Of a stretch of 64,000 nt of DNA, positions 25,255 to 35,033 are shown in pieces; the first letter of the stretch is position 1; every line of letters starts with the position of its first letter. The notes below the pieces were generated by a model. The model searched no databases, was not told the DNA's origin, and worked only from the letters and a program-made list of their open reading frames with translations. The translations under genes were made by a program, and so were the position numbers. This stretch comes from Neorhizobium alkalisoli (GTDB lineage Bacteria > Pseudomonadota > Alphaproteobacteria > Rhizobiales > Rhizobiaceae), in contig NZ_VIWP01000005.1 of NCBI RefSeq assembly GCF_007829835.1, positions 434,001 to 498,000 of the forward strand, read 5' to 3'.

Positions 25255-26145
25255 ATGATGAGCATGCTGGACGATTTCCGGATATTCGAACCCTATCCGG
25301 GCATTTTCGCCTATTATGACGGCCGTATCGCCGGCAAGCGCCTGTATTCCGAAGGCCCGAACTGGCTGGACGACGGCGCTTTCAGCCTCGGCATCGCCTC
25401 TTTCGCGATCGTCGATGGCGGCGAGGCGCTGGTCTATGACACCCATATCAGCCTTGACCACGCCCGCGCCATCCGCGCCCATCTGGAAGGTCTGGGCGTG
25501 ACGAAGATCACTGTCATCCTCAGCCATTTCCACAACGACCATATCGCCGGTAACGAGGTGTTTGCCGATTGCGAGATCATCGCCAACAGCAAGACCGAAA
25601 AACTTCTCGAAGCGGAAAAGCCGCGGATCGCGACCCGATTGCCGAAAATCGATCCGGTGATCATGCCGAACAGCCTGTTCGACGGCTATCGGACGATCAC
25701 GGTCGGCAACCGCACCGTCGAACTGCACGAGTTCGACATTCACAGCCCCGACGCGACGGTCCTGTGGCTACCGCACGAACGCATCTTGTTTGCCGGCGAC
25801 ACGCTGGAAGACACCGTCACCTACATGACGGATGCCGCCGCCCTGCAAAAACACATTCTGGAACTGAACCGGCTCGCAACCTTCCCGATCGCAAAAATCC
25901 TGCCCTGCCATGGCGACCCGGACCGGATTGCCGCGGGCGGCTACGAGCCCTCCTTCATCGACGCGACGATCCGCTATGTCGAGGCGATGAACGAGGACGT
26001 GGCCGAGCCGGAAATCTGGACCATGCCGCTGCCGGAAGCGGTGAGCGAGGATGTGGAGAGCGGCGCGCTGATCTACATCCCCGCCTACGAGGAGGTGCAC
26101 GCCTCCAATATCGCGCTGTTGAAAGCCTTTCGAAGCAAGGCGTGA
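25255..26145 (+). CDS. MBL-fold metallohydrolase
   Basis: A 296-residue metallo-beta-lactamase-fold hydrolase. SHFHNDH (about residues 92-98) is the HxHxDH zinc motif, and further metal ligands are in FAGDTLED and PCHGDPD. MBL proteins in catabolic operons often act on lactones or thioesters. AGGGAGG lies about 8 nt before the ATG. A strong terminator follows 34 nt downstream and closes the operon. Confidence 0.88.
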   Translation: MMSMLDDFRIFEPYPGIFAYYDGRIAGKRLYSEGPNWLDDGAFSLGIASFAIVDGGEALVYDTHISLDHARAIRAHLEGLGVTKITVILSHFHNDHIAGNEVFADCEIIANSKTEKLLEAEKPRIATRLPKIDPVIMPNSLFDGYRTITVGNRTVELHEFDIHSPDATVLWLPHERILFAGDTLEDTVTYMTDAAALQKHILELNRLATFPIAKILPCHGDPDRIAAGGYEPSFIDATIRYVEAMNEDVAEPEIWTMPLPEAVSEDVESGALIYIPAYEEVHASNIALLKAFRSKA

Positions 26146-26178
26146 CCTGAACCGATTTCAAAATCGATCACCATCCAG

Positions 26179-26214
26179 TCGCCCCGAAAAGCCATTTCGG
26201 GGCGATTTTTCTTT
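26179..26214 (+). terminator. Intrinsic terminator of the ABC/amidohydrolase operon
   Basis: An 11-bp perfect stem (TCGCCCCGAAA at 26179-26189 with TTTCGGGGCGA at 26195-26205), 5-nt loop and a following T-rich tail. Confidence 0.88.
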
Positions 26215-26280
26215 TCCGGGACTATCTGAAGACCTTGATAGTGAGGCTTCGCATCGAGTCCGAGACCGTGCCAACAGCCG

Positions 26281-26410
26281 ATCTCCCCCCTTGTGGGGGA
26301 GATGCCCGGCAGGGCAGAGGGGGGCACCGGCCTAACCTTTGAATCTGCTGAACTGTTGCTCACCCCTCTCTGTCAGCTTTCGCTGACATCTCCCCCACAA
26401 GGGGGGAGAT
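26281..26410. repeat. Rhizobial palindromic intergenic repeat
   Basis: Two 24-bp perfect inverted copies lie at 26281-26304 and 26387-26410, each with ATCTCCCCCC and TTGTGGGGGAGAT. They enclose 82 bp that also contain partly matching CAGAGGGG-like inner arms. Each copy is also a local hairpin. Similar C-rich mosaic repeats are frequent between genes in Rhizobium and Agrobacterium. It lies between convergent operons (the 343-bp gap 26146-26488); nothing else was seen there. Confidence 0.75.
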
Positions 26411-26488
26411 TATTGGGAGTGCGACGCCCGCTTAAGGTCCTCATGAGACAGCCCTACCCTTGATGCCCGCGCCCGGACAATCAAACCC

Positions 26489-28294
26489 TCACTTCTTCAG
26501 CGAGGCGATAAAACTGCGCCAGCCGCCCAGCGCCGTAATATCCTGCGCGCCGACGACTGCATGGCTTTCGCAAAGGAAGCCGGAAACCTGCGAACCGTCA
26601 TCCAGCGTGATCTTGCCGATACCGAGCGGAGCGGGAATGTTCTGAACGAAACGGCCGAACACGGCCGGCGTCACCTTCCAGACCTCCACCTCGAGCCCCG
26701 CCCCGACAAATCCCGGCTCACGGATCAGGCCCGGCTTCGGTGGTGTCGTATTGGGCAGGGCAAACAGCCGGTAATCGCCGGCCGTGCGGCAAACCTTCTG
26801 CAGCACGCCGCCATGCGCCGAAAGCTCATGGTTCAGCGGCATGCCGCTCAGGTGTGCGCCGACCACGACGATGCTGACCAGCCCGTCATCGCGCACCGCG
26901 ACCTTGCTCGCTTCCGGGATCACTACTGCGCGATCCTTGCCCATACCGGCACCGAGTGCGCGGTGCATGGCATCGGCAAAGGGTGACAGCGCATCGTCGG
27001 AAAATTCCGGCCCGAACAGGGTAACACCGCCGGAAAGCCCCGTCGCCTCGTCGAAACCCGCCGGAATGGCGATTGCCGCATAACCGAACAGATTGGCGAA
27101 GTTGGTATAACGGCCGAAATGACCGTTCTTGACGATCGGATCGGCCAGCATGTCCTCGACCGTATAGATGGTCGGCGAGGTCGGCAGCATCAGCACATCG
27201 ACCTTGGCCCATTCGACGAGCGTCTTCTGACGCAGCGCTTCCAGCCGGTAACGCCCCTCAAAAGCATCAACCGCATCATAGGCCTTCGCACCTTCGATGA
27301 TCGTCCTGACGGTTGGATCGAAATCATCGGCATTGGTGGCGATGAAATCTTTCACCGCGGCCAGCCGCTCGGCAACCCAGGGACCGTTGTAAAGAAGCTC
27401 GGCCGCCTGACGGAAAGGTGCGTAATCGAAGGGTACGATCGTCGCCCCAAGCGTTTTAGCACGCTCGATCGCGGCATCATAAAGCGCCTCATAGGCCTTG
27501 TTGCCGAAGAACTCACGCTCGCTTTCGGCAAGCACACCGATACGCAGACCAGACTGCGGCAGGTATGCCGGAACGGCCGCCCGCGAAAACGGATCGGCAG
27601 CATCGTAACCATCCATCACCCGACGCACGGCCACACCATCGCCCACGGTCGCGGCAAACACCGTCACCACATCGACGCTGCGGCAGGCAGGCACGACGCC
27701 GACATTCGGCACCAGACCCGGCGTCGGCTTGATGCCGACGAGGTTGTTGAAAGCCGCCGGCACACGGCCGGAACCGGCCGTGTCGGTGCCAAGCGCAAAG
27801 GAGACGAGGCCCGAAGCCGTCGCAATGGCGGAACCCGAGCTTGAACCGCCCGAGACATAGGCACTGTCGAACACACAACGCGGCGCGCCATAAGGCGAGC
27901 GCGTGCCGTTCAGCCCCGTCGCGAACTGGTCGAGATTGGTCTTGCCGATGACGATGGCACCGGCTGCCTTCAGTCGCGCGATGAGGGTCGCATCCTTGTC
28001 AGGCGTATAGGCATAGGCCGGGCAGCCGGCCGTCGTCGGCACGGCGGCGACATCGATATTGTCCTTCACCGCGAAGGGAACGCCCCAGAGCGGCAGGCTG
28101 TTGGCTTCCGGCGCGCGGTCCATCAGATCCTTGGCGGCAGCGCGCAACTCTTCATCCGGCACGGCCGTGATAAAAATGGCGGGATCGGTGGAGGCATTGC
28201 GGCGTGCGATGACCTCTTCCACGAGGTCGAGCGGCGACAGGCCCTTTGCATAGGCTTGGGCGACCGAAGCGAGATCGAGAATGGCAGGGAGCAT
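26489..28294 (-). CDS. atzF: Allophanate hydrolase
   Basis: A 601-residue amidase-signature enzyme that splits allophanate to carbon dioxide and ammonia. The Ser-cis-Ser-Lys triad is visible: Lys in PFAVKDNIDV (about 74), SGGSSSGSA (about 149-157) and the serine in TDTAGSGR. The C-terminal third is the allophanate-hydrolase-specific domain, so the length is right for AtzF. Its start overlaps the carboxylase stop. It is the final step of the guanidine pathway encoded by the operon upstream. Confidence 0.93.
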   Translation of the reverse strand: MLPAILDLASVAQAYAKGLSPLDLVEEVIARRNASTDPAIFITAVPDEELRAAAKDLMDRAPEANSLPLWGVPFAVKDNIDVAAVPTTAGCPAYAYTPDKDATLIARLKAAGAIVIGKTNLDQFATGLNGTRSPYGAPRCVFDSAYVSGGSSSGSAIATASGLVSFALGTDTAGSGRVPAAFNNLVGIKPTPGLVPNVGVVPACRSVDVVTVFAATVGDGVAVRRVMDGYDAADPFSRAAVPAYLPQSGLRIGVLAESEREFFGNKAYEALYDAAIERAKTLGATIVPFDYAPFRQAAELLYNGPWVAERLAAVKDFIATNADDFDPTVRTIIEGAKAYDAVDAFEGRYRLEALRQKTLVEWAKVDVLMLPTSPTIYTVEDMLADPIVKNGHFGRYTNFANLFGYAAIAIPAGFDEATGLSGGVTLFGPEFSDDALSPFADAMHRALGAGMGKDRAVVIPEASKVAVRDDGLVSIVVVGAHLSGMPLNHELSAHGGVLQKVCRTAGDYRLFALPNTTPPKPGLIREPGFVGAGLEVEVWKVTPAVFGRFVQNIPAPLGIGKITLDDGSQVSGFLCESHAVVGAQDITALGGWRSFIASLKK

Positions 28295-31200
28295 CAGTTT
28301 TCCTCTAGGATCGCCAGCACATCGCCGGCCTTGACATTGCGGCCCGGAGCGACGCGCAGCGCGCGCACGGTGCCCGAGGCATGGGTGGTCAGGGGTATTT
28401 CCATCTTCATGGATTCGATGATGGCCAGCGTATCGCCGGCAGAAACCGTCTGGCCGGGTTCGACAAGCACTTTCCAGACATTGCCGGGAATGGCGCTTTC
28501 GACCCCGAAACAGCCGACCGGAATGTCGCCTTCGGGCGCGACGGCGTCGTCGGTGACGGAAAAGCTGTCGAGCCCCAGCTCCTTCCAGCGACGACGTTCC
28601 GCCTCGAAAGCCGCCTGCTGGCTCGCCTTGAAGGCGCCGATCGTTTCGGAATGGGCCGAAAGCTCTTTTGCGTAATCCGCATAGGAGAACGTACCTTCCT
28701 CGATCCGCACCTGATAGGCGTCATGCGGGAAGGCTTCCCGCGCGTCCATCAATTCGTCATGGCTGACGGGGAAGAAACGGATCTGGTCGAAGAAATCGAG
28801 CAGCCACGGTTTTCCCCTGGCGAAGGCGGATGTCTGCCGCCAGGTATTCCAGACCTGGATGGTGCGCCCGAACAGCTGGTAGCCGCCCGGCCCTTCCATG
28901 CCATAGATGCACATATAGGCGCCGCCGATTCCGACCGCATTTTCCGGCGTCCAGGTGCGGGCCGGATTGTACTTTGTCGTGACCAGACGATGGCGCGGAT
29001 CGAGCGGCGTCGCGACGGGCGCGCCGAGATAGACGTCGCCCAGCCCCATAACGAGATAGCGCGCATCAAAGATCGTCTGCTTCACCGCCTCTTCATCGGC
29101 AAGGCCGTTGATGCGGCGGATGAACTCGATATTCGACGGGCACCAGGGCGCATTGGGGCGCACCAGTTCCTGATATTTCTGCATCGCCAGTTCCGCCTGC
29201 GGATCGTTCCACGACAGCGGCAGATAGACGGTGCGGCTCGGCACCTTGACCTGATGGACAGGCGGTAGGCTCTCTTCAAGCTCGCCAAGCAGGCCGAGAA
29301 GCTTGCTGCGACCAAGCGACGAACCATCATAATGGATCTGCAGCGACCGCACGCCGGGCGTCAGATCGATCAACCCCGGAAGTTTTGCCGCCTTGATCGC
29401 CTGCATCAGCAGATGCACACGCAGCCTCAGCCCGATATCGAGCCGCATCGACCCGTATTCGACCAGCAGATTGTCATCCCCCTGCCGGCGATAGACCACC
29501 GGGACATCCCGGTCCTCCAGCGTGCCGACAATCGCCGAGCCGGCTTTCTCGCCTATGCCCGCCACGTAAGGCACAGCCACCGGCTCGCCAATCGGCTGTA
29601 CCGGATGGAAGCGAATACGGTCGCCGGGCTTGAACTGGCCCATCTTCCACTGTTCGTCACGGGCAATCACCGCCGGGCAGACGAAGCCGCCAAGGCTCGG
29701 CCCATCGGGACCGAGAATGATCGGCATGTCGCCGGTAAAATCGATCGCACCGATCGCATAGGCATTGTCATGCAGGTTGGACGGATGCAGCCCCGCCTCG
29801 CCGCCATCCTCACGCGCCCATTTCGGCGCAGGCCCGATCAGCCGCACACCGGTACGGGCGCTGTTGAAATGCACTTCGTATTCGGTCGAAAAGAGTGTCG
29901 CGATATCCTCGTCGACGAAGAAATCGGGCGCTCCATGCGGGCCGTAAACGACGCCGACGCTCCAGTCGGACATCAGCTCAGCCGGTTCGCTGGCCGGTTT
30001 TTCGCCAGCCTGTTCGGCCCGTGCGAGCCTGAGGCTATCACCCGCCTTCAGCACGCCGGTCGCATGACCGCCAAAATGCCCGAGCCCAAAGGTAGCCCGC
30101 GATCCGAGCACGACCGGCGCCGCAAAGCCGCCGGCAACGGCGAGATAGGCACGTTGTCCCGCCCCGCTGATCGCGCCGACCGAAAGCATCTGTCCGGCTT
30201 TCACTTCAATCGCCGCACCATGCGCCACCTTTGCGCCATCGAGCAGCATCGGCATCCCGGCACCGGCAAGCGCGATGGTGACGTCTGAGAAGAATTTCAG
30301 CACCGGCCCGGCCACCGTCAGCTCCAGCGCCGCCGTCTCGTCGGCATTGCCGACCAGCCGGTTGGCATGCCGGAAGGAACGCTCGTCCATCGGCCCGCTC
30401 GGCGGCACGCCGACATGCCAGAGGCCAAGCCGCCCCGGCAATTCCTGAATGCTGGATTGCGCCCCCGGTGAGACCACCTCGATCACGTCCGGCTGAAACA
30501 CGAAATCCCGAAGCGCCGTCGTCGCGACATCGCCGCTGGCAAAGAGGTCCGAGCCAGCAATCGCCCTCAGATAATCCAGATTGGTCTCGATACCGGCCAC
30601 AGACGACGCATCGAGCGCCTTGTTCAGCGCCTCGATCGCCGACGCCCGGTCGTCGGCAGAAACAATCAGCTTGGCGAGCATCGGATCGTAAAACGCCGTC
30701 ACCTCGGTGCCTGTCTCGATCCAGCCATCGACCCGGATATTTTCCGGAAACGAAACCTCGGTCAGCAGCCCGGCGCTCGGCCGGAAATTCGCATGCGGCA
30801 TTTCCGCATAAAGCCGCGCCTCGATCGCCGCCCCGCGCGGCTTCAGACCTTTCGCACGCGAAAGCACATCCTCGCCCGCCGCTTGGGCGATCATCCATTC
30901 GACGAGATCGATGCCGAAAACGGCTTCCGTCACCGGATGCTCGACCTGAAGGCGGGTATTCACCTCAAGGAAGTAGAATTCCTGCCGAGCCGGATCGTAG
31001 ATGAACTCCACCGTGCCGGCCGAGGCATAATTGACCGAGCGCCCGAGCGAGACGGCCGCCGCATGCAGCCGCGACCGCAGGTCGTCGGAGAGACTCGGCG
31101 CCGGCGTTTCCTCGATCACCTTCTGGTTCCGCCGCTGCAGCGAGCAATCCCGCTCGCCAAGCGCAATCACCTCGCCCTTGCCATCACCAAAGATCTGCAC

Positions 31201-31827
31201 TTCCACATGCCGGGCCTTTGAAACGAAGCGTTCCAGATAAACGCGGTCGTCACCAAAGCTGGCCGAGGCCATGCGTTTGACGGTGGCGAAAGCGGCCGCC
31301 AAGGCTTCAGCATCCTGACAGAGCTGCATGCCGATACCGCCGCCGCCCGCGGTGGATTTCAGCATGACCGGGTAACCGATCGCCTCAGCTGCCGTCAGCG
31401 TCTCCTCGACCGTATCGAGCAGCCCGCTTCCCGGCAGCAGCGCAAGGCCGCTTTTGACGGCAAGTTCTCGCGCAACATGCTTTAGCCCGAAGGCGGCGAT
31501 ATTATCGGCGCTCGGGCCGATGAAGCGGATCCCCTCCACCTCCAGCCGCTTGGCGAACTCAATGTTTTCAGACAGAAACCCGTAGCCGGGATGCACTGCC
31601 TGCGCACCCGTCGCCTTGCAGGCGGCGATGACGGCATCGACATTCAGATAACTCTGCGTGGCCGGTGCCGGACCCAGCCGCACGGCTTCGTCGGCCATCA
31701 GCACGGCCTTGGAAAACCGGTCGGCATCCGAATAAACGGCAACGGAAGAAATCCCGAGCGTCTTCAGCGTCCGGATGATCCGAACCGCGATCTCGCCGCG
31801 ATTGGCAATGAGGACTTTGGTGAACAT
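28294..31827 (-). CDS. Biotin-dependent guanidine (urea-type) carboxylase
   Basis: A 1177-residue single-chain carboxylase. Order: biotin carboxylase with ATP-grasp (about 1-450), KipA/KipI-type carboxyltransferase halves (about 480-1080) and a C-terminal biotinyl domain with ESMKMEIPL (biotin on the lysine between the methionines). The family is usually annotated urea carboxylase. Published work showed that members encoded with DUF1989 pairs and guanidine riboswitches carboxylate guanidine. Both features are present here, so guanidine is the likely substrate. The start MFTKVLIANRGEIA is the family start; the frame upstream overlaps the DUF1989 gene. Confidence 0.88.
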   Translation of the reverse strand: MFTKVLIANRGEIAVRIIRTLKTLGISSVAVYSDADRFSKAVLMADEAVRLGPAPATQSYLNVDAVIAACKATGAQAVHPGYGFLSENIEFAKRLEVEGIRFIGPSADNIAAFGLKHVARELAVKSGLALLPGSGLLDTVEETLTAAEAIGYPVMLKSTAGGGGIGMQLCQDAEALAAAFATVKRMASASFGDDRVYLERFVSKARHVEVQIFGDGKGEVIALGERDCSLQRRNQKVIEETPAPSLSDDLRSRLHAAAVSLGRSVNYASAGTVEFIYDPARQEFYFLEVNTRLQVEHPVTEAVFGIDLVEWMIAQAAGEDVLSRAKGLKPRGAAIEARLYAEMPHANFRPSAGLLTEVSFPENIRVDGWIETGTEVTAFYDPMLAKLIVSADDRASAIEALNKALDASSVAGIETNLDYLRAIAGSDLFASGDVATTALRDFVFQPDVIEVVSPGAQSSIQELPGRLGLWHVGVPPSGPMDERSFRHANRLVGNADETAALELTVAGPVLKFFSDVTIALAGAGMPMLLDGAKVAHGAAIEVKAGQMLSVGAISGAGQRAYLAVAGGFAAPVVLGSRATFGLGHFGGHATGVLKAGDSLRLARAEQAGEKPASEPAELMSDWSVGVVYGPHGAPDFFVDEDIATLFSTEYEVHFNSARTGVRLIGPAPKWAREDGGEAGLHPSNLHDNAYAIGAIDFTGDMPIILGPDGPSLGGFVCPAVIARDEQWKMGQFKPGDRIRFHPVQPIGEPVAVPYVAGIGEKAGSAIVGTLEDRDVPVVYRRQGDDNLLVEYGSMRLDIGLRLRVHLLMQAIKAAKLPGLIDLTPGVRSLQIHYDGSSLGRSKLLGLLGELEESLPPVHQVKVPSRTVYLPLSWNDPQAELAMQKYQELVRPNAPWCPSNIEFIRRINGLADEEAVKQTIFDARYLVMGLGDVYLGAPVATPLDPRHRLVTTKYNPARTWTPENAVGIGGAYMCIYGMEGPGGYQLFGRTIQVWNTWRQTSAFARGKPWLLDFFDQIRFFPVSHDELMDAREAFPHDAYQVRIEEGTFSYADYAKELSAHSETIGAFKASQQAAFEAERRRWKELGLDSFSVTDDAVAPEGDIPVGCFGVESAIPGNVWKVLVEPGQTVSAGDTLAIIESMKMEIPLTTHASGTVRALRVAPGRNVKAGDVLAILEEN

Positions 31828-31832
31828 CAAGC

Positions 31833-32483
31833 CTATTCCTCGGCGTCCCAGACGAGAACCCGAACCGGTGTCGGATCGAACCCGTTGCAGGGATTGTTGA
31901 TCTGCGGGCAATTGGAGATGACGAGCAGCACATCCATCTCCGCCTTCAGCTCGACATAGTCGCCCGGCGCCGAAATGCCGTCGACGATGGTCATCTCGCC
32001 GGTCGGTTCGATCGGCACGTTCATGAAGAAGTTGATGTTCGGCACGACATCCCGTTTGCCCATGCCGTGCTTGGCGACTTCGAGCACGAAATTGTCGCGG
32101 CAGGCATGCAGGTAACGTGTCTCGTGGCCGAAACGGACGGTATTGCTTTCGCAGGAGCAGGCGCCGGCCGACGTATCGTGCCGGCCGCAGCTGTCGGCCG
32201 TCATCTTCAGCATCACCCGGCCTTCATTGGAGATGATGTTGGTGCCGGTCGAAATATAGGCCGCACCCTGTTCGCGCATCGTATCCTGGTTGGAATACCG
32301 CTCGGAAAAGTCGGCAGCGTTATAGAACAGCGTGTCGATTGCCTGCTGGCCAAAACTGTCCTCGATGCGCACGGTCTGGCCCTTGCGCACGACGGTCGAA
32401 AACGGCGCTTCGGCGGCGATGAAATGGTCCTGCGCGGCATTGTCGAGCCGGCGTGAGGGCGAAGTCTGTTGAAATGCGGTCAT
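31833..32483 (-). CDS. DUF1989 protein, UAAP2 type (carboxyguanidine deiminase subunit)
   Basis: A 216-residue DUF1989 protein. Conserved cysteine-rich segments (DSCGRHDT, GACSCESN and ISNCPQINNPCNG) suggest metal binding. Long described as urea-amidolyase-associated protein, the family pair has been shown to form carboxyguanidine deiminase (CgdAB), which converts carboxyguanidine to allophanate. It sits 5 nt upstream of the carboxylase and 17 nt below the other DUF1989 gene. GAGGGA precedes the ATG. Whether it corresponds to CgdA or CgdB was not decided. Confidence 0.85.
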   Translation of the reverse strand: MTAFQQTSPSRRLDNAAQDHFIAAEAPFSTVVRKGQTVRIEDSFGQQAIDTLFYNAADFSERYSNQDTMREQGAAYISTGTNIISNEGRVMLKMTADSCGRHDTSAGACSCESNTVRFGHETRYLHACRDNFVLEVAKHGMGKRDVVPNINFFMNVPIEPTGEMTIVDGISAPGDYVELKAEMDVLLVISNCPQINNPCNGFDPTPVRVLVWDAEE

Positions 32484-32500
32484 GGTCTTTCGTCCCTCAC

Positions 32501-33328
32501 TCAGGCGTCGGCGAGCACGTTGTTTTCAAAACCGCGGACGGCTTCGGCGGTGGCAGTGCGGCAAAGGTCATCCGCCGCGGGTTCGACCGCCTTGATGCGG
32601 GTGACGGTGACCGGATTGGGCGCATAGACTGGGTTCGGATCGAGCGGATGCGGGCAATTGGAAAAGCCGACGATCATGTCCATCTCGGCGCGCAGCTCGA
32701 TATAATCGCCCTCGGAAATCAGCTCCGGCTTCCACAGGAACTTGCCGTCGGCATCGACCCGCACCGGCGCGAACAGCGCCAGCGCTGCCGGGATATCGCG
32801 CTTGTCGAGGCCGAGCTTGGTCGTCATCTTCACAAGGTTGTCGCGGGTGTTGCGGATGTCAGGGCCATTGGCGCCAGCATATTTTTTGGCATTGGAAGAC
32901 GCGGTCGAACCGCCCATCAGGCAGTCATGCGCGCCGGAACTGTCTTCGGTCACGGAAAACATCACCTTGCCCATGTCGGAGAGGATGACGCGGCCTTTGC
33001 CGAGCCCGGTCGTCCACTGGACCTTCACTGTATCCGGCAGGTTCAGCCTTTCCGTCGGCTCGGCGGCATTCCAGGCAACGACCGTCACCGTCGAAAAACC
33101 TTCGTCGAGCGAAACACGCAGGACCTCGTTCTTTCGAACCTTGGTCGCCCAGTACCAGCCGCCCGGAATCACTTCCCGATGCAGGACCTGATCGGCGGCA
33201 ATCGCAGGCGCTGGCTTTTCGCTCTTGCCCGGCAGAGCCGTCGGCGCAAATTCCAGGCCCTTCTTCTGGTGTTCTTCATAACGCGCCCGGTTGGCGGCGA
33301 TTTCTTCGGGTGAACGTCTGATGTGCAC
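32501..33328 (-). CDS. DUF1989 protein, UAAP1 type (carboxyguanidine deiminase subunit)
   Basis: A 275-residue DUF1989 protein, partner of the gene just downstream. Family segments REVIPGGWYWATKVRKNEVL, EPTERLNLPDTVKVQW and EDSSGAHDCLMGG are present; it has fewer cysteines than its partner. The start was set at a GTG because a perfect AGGAGG lies 7 nt before it; the ATG six codons earlier (33346) would place this site inside the coding sequence. The gap to the ABC ATPase gene is then 24 nt. Confidence 0.83.
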   Translation of the reverse strand: MHIRRSPEEIAANRARYEEHQKKGLEFAPTALPGKSEKPAPAIAADQVLHREVIPGGWYWATKVRKNEVLRVSLDEGFSTVTVVAWNAAEPTERLNLPDTVKVQWTTGLGKGRVILSDMGKVMFSVTEDSSGAHDCLMGGSTASSNAKKYAGANGPDIRNTRDNLVKMTTKLGLDKRDIPAALALFAPVRVDADGKFLWKPELISEGDYIELRAEMDMIVGFSNCPHPLDPNPVYAPNPVTVTRIKAVEPAADDLCRTATAEAVRGFENNVLADA

Positions 33329-33352
33329 GGTCGTGCCTCCTACCATGTCTCG

Positions 33353-34147
33353 TTATTCGCTTTGGGGGATCGCCAAGGCCGGCCCGTCGCGGCCCGGTCT
33401 GATCAGCGAGGGAAGGCCGGCGCGGCGCGGCGGCCAGATGGGAATGTCGCGGGTGATCGAGGCGCCGTAACGCAGCTTTTCCTCCGGCCGGTCGCGGCGG
33501 CGCTCGAAGGCAACGACGCGCGTGGCAAGCGTAAAAGCCTCCGCCATGTCATGCGTCACCATCACGACAGTCATCGGATGTTCGTGCCAGAGCCGTCTCA
33601 TCAGCGCATGGATTTCGGCGCGAATGCCTGGATCGAGAGCCCCAAAGGGTTCGTCGAGCAGAAGCACGCGCGGCTTCATGACCAGCGCCTGCGCCAATGC
33701 CAACCGCTGCTGCATGCCGCCGGAAAGCTGTGCCGGATATTTCTGCTCGACGTGATCCAGCCCGACCTGAGCCAGCATTTCACGGGCTTCCGCAACAGCT
33801 GCTGCCCGCCTTTTCCCGAACAGCCGCGCCGCATGCCGCGAGCCCGACATTTCCATGCCGAGCAAGACATTGCCGAGCACTGTCAGGTGCGGAAACACCG
33901 AATACCGCTGGTAAACGACACCACGATCCGGTCCCGGTTCGGGTGGCAGCGGCACGCCATCGAGCAGGATCTTTCCGCGCGTCGGCGTCTCCTGTCCGAG
34001 CAGAAGCCGCAAGAATGTCGTCTTGCCTGAACCGGAAGCGCCGACCAGAGCCACGAAGGCACGCGGCTCGACCGTGATCGACACGTCCTCCAGCACGATC
34101 TGGTCGCCATATTCCTTCCAGACCTTCTCGACCGTCAAAGCACTCAT
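33353..34147 (-). CDS. ABC importer ATP-binding protein, guanidine operon
   Basis: A 264-residue NrtD/SsuB/TauB-type ATPase with Walker A GASGSGKTT, signature LSGGMQQRLALAQAL and Walker B LLLDEPFGALD. The true start is MSALTVEKVWKEYG; the frame continues about 200 codons further, but that part is a shadow of the permease gene. The 4-nt overlap with the permease gene supports this start. It should power uptake of guanidine or a close relative. Confidence 0.9.
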   Translation of the reverse strand: MSALTVEKVWKEYGDQIVLEDVSITVEPRAFVALVGASGSGKTTFLRLLLGQETPTRGKILLDGVPLPPEPGPDRGVVYQRYSVFPHLTVLGNVLLGMEMSGSRHAARLFGKRRAAAVAEAREMLAQVGLDHVEQKYPAQLSGGMQQRLALAQALVMKPRVLLLDEPFGALDPGIRAEIHALMRRLWHEHPMTVVMVTHDMAEAFTLATRVVAFERRRDRPEEKLRYGASITRDIPIWPPRRAGLPSLIRPGRDGPALAIPQSE

Positions 34148-34962
34148 GACGGGTTCTCCAGAACGGTCCATGGAAAGATTTTTCGCCGCAAGGCATCGAG
34201 CGACCAGTCCATTCCGGCGGCAAGCAGCGTGATCCAGGCGACATAGGGAAAGATGATGTCCATCGACAGATAACGGCGCACCAGAAAGATGCGGTAACCG
34301 AGCCCGGCATCCGACGAAATCGCCTCGGCAGCGATCAGGAACAGCCAGGCAGGCCCGAGCTGCAGCCGCAGACAGGTGATCAGCCGCGGCAGGATCTGCG
34401 GCAGCACGACACGGATGGCGATCTGCCACGAACCGCCCCCGAGCGTCTGCGCCTTGACCAGTTGTTCGCGCGGAATTTCCGAGGCTCTGAGCGCCAGATC
34501 GCGGATCATGATCGGCGTGACGCCGATGGCGATCAGGGCGATTTTCGAGGTTTCGCCAAGACCGGCGATGATGAACAGGATCGGCAGCAGCGCCAGCGGC
34601 GGCACCATGGAAAGGGCTGCGATAAAGGGCGAAAGCAGCGCCCGCATATAGGGCAGCATGCCGATCAGCATGCCGATGAGAAGTGCAATGACGACGCCGA
34701 TGCCGAGGCCCGAAACGAGCCGGGTCAGGCTTGCGACCGTGTCGCTCCAAAGGATGTAATCGCCGGTGCGGGCATCCGCAGTCAGCACGAGGCGGTTGAT
34801 CGCATCAGCAAAGTCGCCGATGCCGGGCAGCAGCTTGTCGCGCGCATTCTGAGCCAGCCGCGCCGCCGAGCCGACCGCATAGGCGATCAGCAGCAGGACG
34901 AAAGGCGCGAGCGCAAGCGCGAGTTTCGCGCCTTTGCTGGGCTGCAGGTTGATCCAACGCAT
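34144..34962 (-). CDS. ABC importer permease, guanidine operon
   Basis: A 272-residue permease of the SsuC/TauC/NrtB type with six TM segments and an EAA-like loop (RASEIPREQLVKAQTLGGGSW). It is translated coupled to the ATPase. Confidence 0.9.
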   Translation of the reverse strand: MRWINLQPSKGAKLALALAPFVLLLIAYAVGSAARLAQNARDKLLPGIGDFADAINRLVLTADARTGDYILWSDTVASLTRLVSGLGIGVVIALLIGMLIGMLPYMRALLSPFIAALSMVPPLALLPILFIIAGLGETSKIALIAIGVTPIMIRDLALRASEIPREQLVKAQTLGGGSWQIAIRVVLPQILPRLITCLRLQLGPAWLFLIAAEAISSDAGLGYRIFLVRRYLSMDIIFPYVAWITLLAAGMDWSLDALRRKIFPWTVLENPS

Positions 34963-35033
34963 GGAAGGGCTCCGCTTCGGGTTTTCAGGCGCGGCACCGA
35001 TCGATGACAGATCGACCCCGCGCCGGTTTCAAC

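Noticed and set aside
28294..31827. True urea carboxylase assignment
   Set aside because: Guanidine-I riboswitch and the DUF1989 pair argue for guanidine. Urea activity as a side reaction cannot be excluded from sequence.
34148..34750. N-terminal extension of the guanidine operon ATPase
   Set aside because: The frame stays open for about 200 codons, but these overlap the permease gene and have Arg/His-rich shadow composition; the ATPase family start is at 34147.
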